From NCBI GenBank assembly GCA_003557805.1, contig PWNY01000346.1, positions 1-20,471 on the forward strand: DNA of 20,471 nt, given 5' to 3'. The notes beneath the pieces are model-generated. The model worked only from the letters and a program-made list of their open reading frames with translations. It had not been told where the DNA came from and made no database searches. Positions 1 through 7,310 of this stretch are shown in pieces. Each line of letters opens with the position of its first letter. Positions within the stretch are counted from its first letter, which is position 1. The stretch comes from Bacteroidales bacterium. GTDB lineage: Bacteria; Bacteroidota; Bacteroidia; Bacteroidales; UBA7960. Both the position numbers and the translations under genes were made by a program.

Positions 1-967
1 TATTACAGCCACAGGTGGTTATGCGTTCCCGGTATTGGACCATGACCTGGGTATGGCACTCACATATCCGTCTTTGCTGGCCATGGGTACAGACAACCAC
101 TTAAGCCTGAATTTTGTTGATTATTTCGATGATATCAACTATGGCACCATTGCATTTTCACATTTTTTTGAACGATTGGGGCATTTTAGCGGTTCATTAC
201 AGTATATTGATTACGGGCGGTTTACTGAAGCTGACGAAACAGGCCTGATAACAGGACATTTTACTGCCGGTGAATACAGCCTCCAGCTCGGGTGGGGCAG
301 AATGCTGAATGAGAACTTTTCAATTGGAAGCAATGTGAAGTTGATATACTCCTCCTTTTATGATCATGATTCATTCGGGCTGGCAACTGATGTAGCGGCA
401 TCATACCATGATGAAGAAAGACTTTTTACCGCATATTTCCTGGCCAGGAATATTGGCAGGCAGCTTACATACTATCATGACGGGAACCGGGAACCATTGC
501 CTTTCGATTTGCTGATAGGCTTTTCAAAGGCACTTGAGAACGCCCCGTTTCTATTCTCCGTGGTATTGACCGATCTGCATAATTTTGACCTGAGTTATGA
601 ACCTGCAGTAGAGGTTCCCGGGACGGGGCAGGATGAAAATGGTGATAATTTTCAGGACAGGGTGGTCGACCTTGCCGGAAACTTTCTAAGGCATGCTGTA
701 GTGGGTTTGGAGTTTACCCCAGTACAGAGCTTTAGTTTACGGATGGGCTACAATTACCGCCGGCGGCAGGAGATGAAGGCTGACAGCAGGCTGTCGACTG
801 TGGGGTTCTCATGGGGGTTTGGCCTGAAAATTAACCGCTTTCAGATAAATTACGGGCGTTCAAACTATCACCTGGCTGGATCACCAAATCATATTTCAAT
901 AAGTACAAGCCTGCAGGAATTGTTCGGCAGTCCAGAGACAGTTCCTGCAGTTGCGTTTGAAAGATAA
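1..967 (+). CDS. porQ: Type IX secretion system outer-membrane protein PorQ (5' end missing)
   Basis: PorQ is an outer-membrane beta-barrel protein of the Bacteroidota type IX secretion machinery; with PorU, PorV and PorZ it forms the attachment complex that anchors cargo proteins at the cell surface. The reading frame is open from base 2 to the stop at 965-967, so the true start lies upstream of the window. A TTG at 35 is only an internal codon: the residues before it (GGYAFPVLDHD) already align with the family's N-terminal repeat-like segment. Family hallmarks are the 'DxDLGxALTYPSLL' stretch, then an 'LSLNFVDYFDDINYG' block, and many alternating aromatic beta strands ending near GLKINRFQINYG. 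About 320 residues are visible, close to the usual mature length, so probably only the signal peptide and first strand are missing. It is followed after 34 bases by a secreted peptidase gene on the same strand. Family recognition is by memory of conserved blocks. Confidence 0.85.
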   Translation, partial: ITATGGYAFPVLDHDLGMALTYPSLLAMGTDNHLSLNFVDYFDDINYGTIAFSHFFERLGHFSGSLQYIDYGRFTEADETGLITGHFTAGEYSLQLGWGRMLNENFSIGSNVKLIYSSFYDHDSFGLATDVAASYHDEERLFTAYFLARNIGRQLTYYHDGNREPLPFDLLIGFSKALENAPFLFSVVLTDLHNFDLSYEPAVEVPGTGQDENGDNFQDRVVDLAGNFLRHAVVGLEFTPVQSFSLRMGYNYRRRQEMKADSRLSTVGFSWGFGLKINRFQINYGRSNYHLAGSPNHISISTSLQELFGSPETVPAVAFER

Positions 968-1001
968 GCAGCCCTGGAGGGTATAAAATCAAACAGTTTC
1001 A

Positions 1002-2660
1002 ATGCTTCCATTTTATAAAAAGTCAGGCGCCCCATTTTCAAGTTTGCTGCTTTGTGTTGTGCTTATTTTTACAGCAAGTGCGGATGGGGAAGGACAATAT
1101 GATCCGCTGCATGCATTTACGGTTGATAAAAATGGTTTTTGGGTCTTTTTTACCGACAAGTGTGCTGAAGATTTTGACCCCTACCTGTTTTTTGATGAAA
1201 AAGCCATTGAACGAAGAGAAAGGCAGGGGATATGCCTTTACCATCCGGATGATATACCGGTAAGGCAGGAATATATCGACTCACTTGGATCGATTGGCCT
1301 TCGTATAAGCACATCATCACGTTGGCTCAATGCAGTACATGTTTACTCCTCACCATCATTGGCCTGGAGTCTTGAGGAAATAGGGTTTGTCAGTGAGGTC
1401 AGGCCGGCTGTTTTTCGCTTAGTGCCTGCGTCAGTTTATCCTGCTGCTTCCCCTGGCATAAATCCATCCGATACGGCATTATTAAAAGCACAGCAGGCAC
1501 ATATGCAGTCGGGTCTGTTTGCGGACAACGGCATTGATGGGTCAGGTGTTCGTATTGCAGTATTCGATGCCGGGTTCAGGGGCACAAACTCCCATGCTTC
1601 ATTGCGTCACCTGGTCCGCAACGGGCAGATTGTGGATACCTGGGATTTTCACAGGCAAAGGCCAAATGTATACTCAAACAGTACGCATGGTACTATGGTC
1701 ATGTCAGCGATAGCCGGGAAAAGTGATCTTGGGCTGCTGGGTCCCGCCACCGGGGCCGAATTCCTCCTGGCCCGCACAGAGATATTCAGGGAGCCCCTTG
1801 CGGAAGAGCAATACTGGTTAGCCGCCGCTGAGTGGGCCGACAAAATGGGTGCTGACATTATCAACTCCTCCCTTGGCTATGTTTTCCACAGGTATTTCCC
1901 CGAGCAGATGGATGGCAAAACATCCCTTATTTCCAGGGCTGCCAGCATGGCTGCAAGCCGTGGGATACTGGTCGTTAATGCAGCTGGTAACATGGGTAAC
2001 AATGACCAGTGGAGGATCATTGTAACACCGGCCGATGCAGACAGTGTCCTGTCTGTTGGTGCCCTGGCTTATCCATCCATGCTGAGGGCTGACTATTCTT
2101 CGGTGGGGCCCACCACTGACGGACGTTTAAAGCCAAATGTCACGGCACTGGGTAGTGTGCTGGCTGCTGGCAGAAGGAGGTTTACAACCGCCAGCGGTAC
2201 ATCATTTGCAAGCCCGCAGGTGGCTGCTTTTGCTGCCTGTATTTGGCAAATGAACCCCTCCTGGGATAATATGCAGGTATTCAGGGCAGTTGAGAGAAGT
2301 TCACACCTTTTCCCATACTATGATTATGCTCATGGCTACGGTACGCCCCAGGCTTCCTATTTTTTTTCAGATCCGGCCATGTTTTCGGCACCGACTTTTG
2401 ACCTGTACCAGCAAAATGACTCCCTGCGGGTTCTGATCAGGGAAAGGATTGTGCCTTATGGCGCAGAACCGGTCGGTAATGAAGGTAAAAATGAATACCT
2501 TTACTACCAGATCAAAAACCCGGACGGGAGCATTCACAAATATTTTGTGGTTGACCTTGAGGAAGCGAACAAGATCAGGATCGGCACTGATGAACTTGCT
2601 GAAGGGCAGCAGGTGGTCTTACACTACAGGGGATATACTTCGGGCCTTGAAATAGAATAG
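1002..2660 (+). CDS. Secreted S8 (subtilisin-like) serine peptidase
   Basis: This 552-residue protein is an extracytoplasmic subtilase. Residues 1-27 form a signal peptide (hydrophobic core SLLLCVVLIF, likely cleavage after TASA). Residues 46-140 resemble the N-terminal pro-domain of Bacteroidota S8 peptidases (AIERR, then SRWLNAV). The catalytic domain follows, with the triad Asp189 (AVFDAG), His229 (HGTMV) and Ser401 (SGTSFASP), and the oxyanion Asn330 (NAAGN). All key residues are present, so it should be active. Residues 465-552 form a beta-rich tail. This tail has neither the VYPNP-type A sorting domain nor a gliding-type B sorting domain, which is unusual next to a type IX secretion gene. 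It sits 34 bases after porQ and 10 bases before an outer-membrane protein gene, so one transcript is likely. The substrate is unknown. Confidence 0.85.
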   Translation: MLPFYKKSGAPFSSLLLCVVLIFTASADGEGQYDPLHAFTVDKNGFWVFFTDKCAEDFDPYLFFDEKAIERRERQGICLYHPDDIPVRQEYIDSLGSIGLRISTSSRWLNAVHVYSSPSLAWSLEEIGFVSEVRPAVFRLVPASVYPAASPGINPSDTALLKAQQAHMQSGLFADNGIDGSGVRIAVFDAGFRGTNSHASLRHLVRNGQIVDTWDFHRQRPNVYSNSTHGTMVMSAIAGKSDLGLLGPATGAEFLLARTEIFREPLAEEQYWLAAAEWADKMGADIINSSLGYVFHRYFPEQMDGKTSLISRAASMAASRGILVVNAAGNMGNNDQWRIIVTPADADSVLSVGALAYPSMLRADYSSVGPTTDGRLKPNVTALGSVLAAGRRRFTTASGTSFASPQVAAFAACIWQMNPSWDNMQVFRAVERSSHLFPYYDYAHGYGTPQASYFFSDPAMFSAPTFDLYQQNDSLRVLIRERIVPYGAEPVGNEGKNEYLYYQIKNPDGSIHKYFVVDLEEANKIRIGTDELAEGQQVVLHYRGYTSGLEIE

Positions 2661-2670
2661 AATAATAAGT

Positions 2671-3387
2671 ATGCGGATTTTATTAATTTCTGCTTTTATA
2701 TTTACCCTGCTTGCAGCGGCAGGGGTACCGGGCAGGTCACAAACAGTTATCATTTCTGAAAAACCGGGCAGCCATAACTGGGATAATGGATATGGAATGA
2801 ACAGGAAACACTATTCCCATTCATGGTTGTCTTTCGGATTTGTGGCCGGCAGTCCTGACAGCCCAGGGGCTGACATCAGTTACTGGCGCTCAAGGAACAT
2901 TTCTTACGGCTACCGGTATAAAAGGAAATATTCTGAGGTATTTTCAGGTGGGTTTGAGCTTATGGCCAGCCGCACGGCCTTTCACCCCGAACAGGATCAG
3001 TACAAGATGGTTCCGGACACTGTTGTCAATGACAGGGAAAAACTTGTATTTGTCCAGGCCGGTGCCGGTGCCTACCAGAGAGTTAATTTCGGACAAAGGG
3101 GAGACCATATAGGCAGGTTTTTTGATATTGGGGTATATGGTGGCTGGAATTTCCATGTCCGGCATATAACCCACAACAGGGAGGAGGGAGGTGAGCGGCT
3201 GCGAACCAGAAGGACACGCATGGATTACCCCGAGACTTTTGAATATGGTCTTCTGGCCAGGCTTGGTTCAGGTAACCTGGTATTGAGGGGTACTTACCGG
3301 ATGTCAGATCTTTTCAAAACCGGTACTGGTATACCGGAGCTGCCAAGGTTTACAGTAGGTGCGGAGATCGGCCTTCACCCGTTCTGA
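2671..3387 (+). CDS. Outer-membrane beta-barrel-like protein of unknown function
   Basis: I do not recognise a named family. The 238-residue product starts with a clear signal peptide (MRILLISAFIFTLLAAAG, cleavage probably near GRSQ). It then shows alternating polar/hydrophobic strands rich in Gly, Tyr and Phe, for example the segments at about 52-60, 128-140 and 152-165, and ends in a terminal Phe (GAEIGLHPF), the pattern of a small outer-membrane barrel. An Arg-rich polar stretch near residues 168-185 (EEGGERLRTRRTRM) is probably an external or periplasmic loop. It starts 10 bases after the peptidase stop and is likely co-transcribed with porQ and that peptidase. It may be an accessory factor or a target of the peptidase; this is inference from position. 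Its stop faces the O-methyltransferase stop 7 bases away, and I see no clear hairpin between them. Confidence 0.6.
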   Translation: MRILLISAFIFTLLAAAGVPGRSQTVIISEKPGSHNWDNGYGMNRKHYSHSWLSFGFVAGSPDSPGADISYWRSRNISYGYRYKRKYSEVFSGGFELMASRTAFHPEQDQYKMVPDTVVNDREKLVFVQAGAGAYQRVNFGQRGDHIGRFFDIGVYGGWNFHVRHITHNREEGGERLRTRRTRMDYPETFEYGLLARLGSGNLVLRGTYRMSDLFKTGTGIPELPRFTVGAEIGLHPF

Positions 3388-3394
3388 CAGCTCA

Positions 3395-4042
3395 CTATGC
3401 CCTGGTCTTCTCTATCAGCATAAGACCGTCGCGGAAGGGCAGCAGAATGTTATTGATTCCCGGATGTTTCCTGATATATTCATTGAACCCGGCTATTGCC
3501 AGTGCATCCCTGTCGTCTGTGGCGGTAACGTCAACAACCTTACCGCTCCAAAGCACATTATCCGCGATAATAACACCTCCTGGGCGTGTCCTGGAATAAG
3601 CCATGTCAAAATAACGGATATAGTTTTCCTTGTCAGCATCGATGAATACCAGGTCGAATACCTCATCTAATCCTGGCAGAATGTCAACGGCTTCCCCAGT
3701 ATGCTGTATGATAACCCCACTGAGGCCGGCCTGGTCTATATATTTACCTGCAAACTCCTCCAGCTCGGGATTATGGTCAATCGTGTGCAGCAGACCTCCC
3801 TCACATAGCCCTTCTGCGAGGCATATTGCAGAATAGCCGGTATAGGTTCCTATTTCGAGTATACGGGAAGGTTTTACCATCCGGCTTATGAATGAAAGCA
3901 CCCGTCCCTGAAGGTGACCCGACAGCATCCTGGGGCGCAATACCTTTGCGTGCGTGTCCCTGTTGAGTCTTTTCAGTACTTCTGGTTCAGGACTGCTGTA
4001 TTGGCTGGCGTATTTTTCAACACTTTCTGGTACTATTGTCAT
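3395..4042 (-). CDS. SAM-dependent O-methyltransferase (catechol/caffeoyl-CoA family, TrmR-like)
   Basis: The 215-residue product has the full fold of methyltransferase family 3 (PF01596). The SAM-binding glycine loop is at residues 63-72 (EIGTYTGYSA), the ribose-binding acidic residue lies in HTIDHN near 86-91, and the metal-binding Asp residues are in FIDADKENY (D135, D137) and ADNVLW (D161, N162). Relatives include small-molecule O-methyltransferases and Bacillus TrmR (YrrM), which methylates 5-hydroxyuridine in tRNA wobble positions. The bacterial family and the housekeeping neighbours make the tRNA role plausible, but residues alone do not decide it. It is the last gene of the ruvX-def-M16 cluster, 42 bases after the peptidase. 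Those 42 bases contain a 5-bp hairpin (GGGGC/GTCCC with one G-U pair) that is not followed by a T tract. Confidence 0.85.
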   Translation of the reverse strand: MTIVPESVEKYASQYSSPEPEVLKRLNRDTHAKVLRPRMLSGHLQGRVLSFISRMVKPSRILEIGTYTGYSAICLAEGLCEGGLLHTIDHNPELEEFAGKYIDQAGLSGVIIQHTGEAVDILPGLDEVFDLVFIDADKENYIRYFDMAYSRTRPGGVIIADNVLWSGKVVDVTATDDRDALAIAGFNEYIRKHPGINNILLPFRDGLMLIEKTRA

Positions 4043-4084
4043 ATCAAAACCTTTTTTATCAGCGGGTTGGGACTTCGCCCCTTA

Positions 4085-5308
4085 TCATGGAAGATATGCC
4101 AGGGTGCTCATACATGAAGGGTCGAACACCTCATTGGCTGCATGGATTACCTCTTCAGGGGTTACGGACTCAATTCGCCTGTTTATCTGTTCCAGTGTTT
4201 CCTCCTGGTCCGTATGCAGGACCTTCTTTCCGGTATAAAGCATCTCGTTGAGCCTTGATTCGTGGGCCATGTTCACCTGGCCGCATAACTGGCTTATGGC
4301 CCGTTTCATCTGAAGCACGCCCAGTTTTTTATCTCTCAGCAGGGCCAGTTCCTTTTTTATCAGTGACCGGGTTTTTTCAAGGTGGGCCGTGTCGGTGCCA
4401 AAATAGATACCTACCATTCCTGTATCTGAGAAGGCCTGGTACATACTTTCGATATTATAACAGAAGCCGTGTTTTTCCCTTACTGCCATGTTCAGTCTTG
4501 AGGTCATTCCTGGTCCTCCCAGGATGTTGTTAAGCAGCAATAATGACGTCATCCTGTTGTGTGAAAAACTATATCCCCTGTTACCCGTAATGCAATGTGC
4601 CTGGTGATTGCTCTTTTTTTCCTGGCGCGTGACCGGGCGATACCTGCTCACTCCTGGTCTTTTTTTCTTTCGCCCGGATTTCTGTATACCCCCAAGGTAT
4701 TTTTCGGCAAGGAATACCAGCTTGCGGAAATCGATCTTTCCCACCGAACATACTACCATCTCTTCAGTGGAGTAATTTCTTGAGATGAATGCCTTGATCT
4801 TCTCTTTCCCGAATTTCTCCAGATGCCCGGGGGTGCCAAGTATATTCCTGCCCAGGGGATGTTCCCCGAAAATCAACTCATCAAAATCATCGATTACCTG
4901 TTCTGCAGGACTGTCCTTGTAAGAATTGATCTCATCTGTAACAACATCCTTCTCCTTGATTACCTCTTTTTCCGGAAATGATGAAAAAAACGTTATGTCT
5001 GAGAGTATGTCAAACCATCTTTCATAATGTGGATACATAAAGGAGCCGTAAATGCAGGTCTCTTCCTTGGAGGTGTATGCATTTATTTCTCCTCCTACAT
5101 TCTCCATATGGCTCAGAATATGGAATGCCTTTCTTTTATCTGTTCCCTTGAATATCAGATGTTCAATGAAGTGCGCCAGCCCCTGTTCATCAGGTTCTTC
5201 ATCCCTGGATCCGGCATTTATGAACATTCCGCAATGGGCCACCGGAAAGTCGGTATTACGGTGTATAAGCCTGATACCGTTGGCAAGCCTGTATCTGTTG
5301 TAGATCAT
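4085..5308 (-). CDS. M16 family zinc metallopeptidase (processing-peptidase-like)
   Basis: The 407-residue protein is a single-unit M16 (pitrilysin/insulinase clan) peptidase of the short bacterial type related to mitochondrial processing peptidase beta. It carries the inverted zinc motif HxxEH at residues 46-50 (HFIEH). The distal glutamate is E126 in TDEINSYKD, 75 residues after the motif, as the family requires. The typical N-terminal block (NGIRLIHRNTD...GMFINAGSRDE) is followed by the M16 C-terminal domain (about 170-400), which contains LLNNILGGPGMTSRLNMAVREKHG. No signal peptide is seen, so it probably acts in the cytoplasm. The start ATG overlaps the stop of def by four bases (ATGA, 5305-5308), implying translational coupling. 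Its substrates are unknown; the context with deformylase suggests a role in protein or peptide turnover. Confidence 0.92.
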   Translation of the reverse strand: MIYNRYRLANGIRLIHRNTDFPVAHCGMFINAGSRDEEPDEQGLAHFIEHLIFKGTDKRKAFHILSHMENVGGEINAYTSKEETCIYGSFMYPHYERWFDILSDITFFSSFPEKEVIKEKDVVTDEINSYKDSPAEQVIDDFDELIFGEHPLGRNILGTPGHLEKFGKEKIKAFISRNYSTEEMVVCSVGKIDFRKLVFLAEKYLGGIQKSGRKKKRPGVSRYRPVTRQEKKSNHQAHCITGNRGYSFSHNRMTSLLLLNNILGGPGMTSRLNMAVREKHGFCYNIESMYQAFSDTGMVGIYFGTDTAHLEKTRSLIKKELALLRDKKLGVLQMKRAISQLCGQVNMAHESRLNEMLYTGKKVLHTDQEETLEQINRRIESVTPEEVIHAANEVFDPSCMSTLAYLP

Positions 5309-5871
5309 TTCTTCCTTAAGGGGAATTTCATCGGGTAAGAAACCGTCACTATTCCCTTTGAAATATTGGTCAGTTTTTTTCTTAAAAGTCTCTTTTTTAG
5401 CTGTGAGAAGTGATCCGGCATCAGTATCCCTTCGGTGTGGTCATATTCGTGCTGTATTATCCTTGCCGCAAGCCCCCGGAATATCTCTTCATGGGTGTTG
5501 AACTCCTCATCCTGGTAACGTATTCTGATTTCAGGCTTACGCTCAATATCTTCCCTTAACCCGGGAAAACTGAGGCATCCTTCGTTGAAATACCACGGTT
5601 TACCCTTTTCCTCCAGTACCTCTGCGTTTATAAAAACCTTCTTAAACCCTTTAAGTGCCGGATCTTCGTCGGCATAGGGATCGGCGTCTATAATAAAAAG
5701 CCTGATGCTCTTACCTATCTGGGGTGCAGCCAGGCCCACTCCCTGCGCGGCATACATGGTTTCCCACATATCTGCAAGAAGCTGCTGAAGACCAGGATAA
5801 TCACTCTTTATGGGTTCTGCCCTCCGGTTGAGTACCGGGCTTCCATAAGCGTAAACAGGTAATAGACTCAT
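5305..5871 (-). CDS. def: Peptide deformylase
   Basis: This enzyme removes the N-formyl group from the first methionine of nascent proteins. All three family motifs are present in 188 residues: motif 1 GVGLAAPQ (44-51), motif 2 EGCLSFP (97-103) and motif 3 QHEYDHTEG (140-148). The metal ligands are C99, H141 and H145, with catalytic E142. The length is normal for Bacteroidota deformylases, and the C-terminal tail (about 155-188) is rich in Lys/Arg. The start ATG overlaps the ruvX stop by ATGA (5868-5871), and its own stop overlaps the M16 peptidase start in the same way. It is therefore the middle of a tightly coupled three-gene unit. Function is secure from the motifs. Confidence 0.97.
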   Translation of the reverse strand: MSLLPVYAYGSPVLNRRAEPIKSDYPGLQQLLADMWETMYAAQGVGLAAPQIGKSIRLFIIDADPYADEDPALKGFKKVFINAEVLEEKGKPWYFNEGCLSFPGLREDIERKPEIRIRYQDEEFNTHEEIFRGLAARIIQHEYDHTEGILMPDHFSQLKKRLLRKKLTNISKGIVTVSYPMKFPLRKK

Positions 5872-6296
5872 TTTTCCTTTGTCCTTGATAATTTTTCCAG
5901 GTAATATTGTAAAATAATGGTTGCACTGATAGTATCCACAAGGGCCTTGTTCCTTCTGGCCTTCCTGCCAAGGCCGGCATCTATCATGGTCTGCAGGGCC
6001 ATTTTGGAAGTAAAGCGCTCATCTAACCTTTCAACACTGATGTGTGGAAATTGTTTGCGAAGGTGCCTGACAAAGGGTTCGATATAACGGGAGGCGTCGG
6101 AAGCTTTGTTCTGCATATCAAAAGCCTCACCGACCACAAAGCAGTCAACCTCCTCCTTTTCACAATACTCCTTCAGAAAGCTGATTATATCCTTTGAGTG
6201 GACCGTAGCCAGACCACCTGCGATGATCCTGTGCTGGTCAGTAACTGCCAGACCTGTTCTTTTCCTCCCATAATCAATAGCAAGGATCCTTCCCAT
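5868..6296 (-). CDS. ruvX: Holliday junction resolvase-like protein / pre-16S rRNA nuclease YqgF (RuvX)
   Basis: The product is a YqgF-type RNase H-fold nuclease, involved in maturing the 5' end of 16S rRNA and possibly in recombination. Residues 3-16 (RILAIDYGRKRTGL) hold the first catalytic Asp (D8). DERFTSKMA and the C-terminal D-TISATIILQYYL helix hold the other conserved acids. I place the start at 6296 rather than at the in-frame ATG at 6359. The shorter form begins MGRILAIDYG, as in homologues, and gives the usual length of about 142 residues. The extra 21 residues would be a hydrophobic segment foreign to this cytosolic family. A TATCTTTG box at 6310-6317 also lies just upstream of the short start. 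It is first in the ruvX-def-M16-methyltransferase cluster and divergent from dapD. Confidence 0.9.
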   Translation of the reverse strand: MGRILAIDYGRKRTGLAVTDQHRIIAGGLATVHSKDIISFLKEYCEKEEVDCFVVGEAFDMQNKASDASRYIEPFVRHLRKQFPHISVERLDERFTSKMALQTMIDAGLGRKARRNKALVDTISATIILQYYLEKLSRTKEK

Positions 6297-6309
6297 GGGG
6301 ATTTTTATG

Positions 6310-6317
6310 CAAAGATA
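6310..6317 (-). promoter_or_regulatory. Putative Bacteroidota -7 promoter box for the ruvX operon
   Basis: Reading the minus strand, TATCTTTG matches the phylum consensus TAnnTTTG exactly. It ends 13 bases before the ruvX start at 6296, so transcription would begin only a few bases ahead of the ATG and the leader would be very short. No good -33 TTTG lies at the standard distance: a GTG is 18 bases upstream and a TTG 27 bases upstream. Identified by eye from consensus only. Confidence 0.35.
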
Positions 6318-6384
6318 TACAAACAAAACCAGATACACGTATATCAACAGTTCAGGCATTGGGGCAACTGTTGCGTTTGCGGGC

Positions 6385-6417
6385 TGTGCGAGCGCTTTAA
6401 AATACTTCCTATATTTG
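6385..6417 (+). promoter_or_regulatory. Putative Bacteroidota promoter for dapD
   Basis: The box TATATTTG at 6410-6417 matches the -7 consensus TAnnTTTG exactly. TGTG at 6385-6388, a weak form of the -33 TTTG element, lies 21 bases upstream. Transcription would start near 6424, leaving an A-rich leader of about 45 bases before the dapD ATG at 6469. The leader (AACAATATAAACAAACCA) is typical of Bacteroidota ribosome entry without a Shine-Dalgarno box. The 172-base divergent gap 6297-6468 holds this site and the opposing ruvX box and nothing else I can identify. Confidence 0.5.
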
Positions 6418-6468
6418 TGGAAATATACTTAGAACAGTTTTAACGTAAAAAACAATATAAACAAACCA

Positions 6469-7296
6469 ATGACTGACAATATTGACATCTTGAGAACCAC
6501 TGTTGAAAAAGCATGGGAAGACCGCTCACTTTTATCGGCCGGTGAAACCCGCCAGGCAGTTGAAGAGGTAATATCGCTGCTGGACAGGGGCAGGCTCAGG
6601 GTAGCTGAACCAGAAAAGGGTGAATGGAAAGTGAATGACTGGGTAAAGAAAGCGGTTATACTTTTTTTCCCGATAAGGAGCATGGAAACAACAGAGGTGG
6701 GCCCTTTTGAGTTTCATGACAAGATCCCGCTGAAAAGGGGATATGCTGGTCTTGGAGTAAGGGTTGTGCCCCATGCAGTTGCCAGGTACGGTTCATTTAT
6801 CGCTCCTGATGTCGTAATGATGCCATCATACGTTAATATCGGGGCATACGTGGATACACAGAGTATGGTTGATACCTGGGCAACTGTCGGTAGCTGTGCC
6901 CAGATCGGCAAGGGTGTGCATCTCAGCGGCGGGGTTGGTATCGGTGGTGTACTTGAGCCTGTCCAGGCCGCACCCGTGATAATTGAAGACCATGCCTTTA
7001 TAGGTTCAAGGTGTATTGTTGTAGAGGGGGTCAGGATTGGCAGGGAGGCTGTTCTCGGCGCAAATGTTGTGCTTACGGCTTCCACCAAAATACTTGATGT
7101 TAGCGGAGATAAAGTACGGGAATATCAGGGGTATGTTCCGGAACGTTCAGTAGTAATACCTGGAAGCATGCCTAAGGAGTTCCCGGCGGGCAACTATAAT
7201 GTGCCCTGTGCCCTGATAATAGGTCAGCGAAAAGAGAGTACAGACAGGAAGACCAGTCTGAATGATGCACTGCGCCAGCACCAGGTGGCTGTCTAA
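6469..7296 (+). CDS. dapD: 2,3,4,5-tetrahydropyridine-2,6-dicarboxylate N-succinyltransferase
   Basis: DapD transfers succinyl from succinyl-CoA to tetrahydrodipicolinate in the succinylase branch of lysine and meso-diaminopimelate synthesis, feeding peptidoglycan. The 275 residues show an N-terminal helical domain (about 1-100) followed by a left-handed parallel beta-helix of hexapeptide repeats (about 105-235). Family-specific strings are YVNIGAYVDTQSMVDTWATV (121-140), GSCAQIGKGVHLSGGVGIGG (141-160) and EPVQAAPVIIED. The length matches the family exactly. It lies alone after a divergent promoter region; a glycosyltransferase gene starts 14 bases downstream and is probably co-transcribed. 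The presence of dapD implies the succinyl pathway rather than the aminotransferase (DapL) shortcut used by many gut Bacteroidales; the other dap genes are not in the window. Confidence 0.96.
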   Translation: MTDNIDILRTTVEKAWEDRSLLSAGETRQAVEEVISLLDRGRLRVAEPEKGEWKVNDWVKKAVILFFPIRSMETTEVGPFEFHDKIPLKRGYAGLGVRVVPHAVARYGSFIAPDVVMMPSYVNIGAYVDTQSMVDTWATVGSCAQIGKGVHLSGGVGIGGVLEPVQAAPVIIEDHAFIGSRCIVVEGVRIGREAVLGANVVLTASTKILDVSGDKVREYQGYVPERSVVIPGSMPKEFPAGNYNVPCALIIGQRKESTDRKTSLNDALRQHQVAV

Positions 7297-7310
7297 ATCC
7301 AGTATCGCAT

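Noticed and set aside
4043..4084. Small GC hairpin between the M16 peptidase and methyltransferase genes as a terminator
   Set aside because: The five-pair stem has one G-U pair and is not followed by T residues, so it is more likely neutral or a processing site.
3914..4251. Several overlapping plus-strand frames across the methyltransferase/M16 junction
   Set aside because: All are antisense to genes with complete catalytic motifs; there is no start context or family match.
5868..6359. Longer ruvX reading with an N-terminal hydrophobic segment starting at 6359
   Set aside because: YqgF proteins are soluble and start a few residues before the AIDYG motif; a promoter box lies inside the proposed extension.
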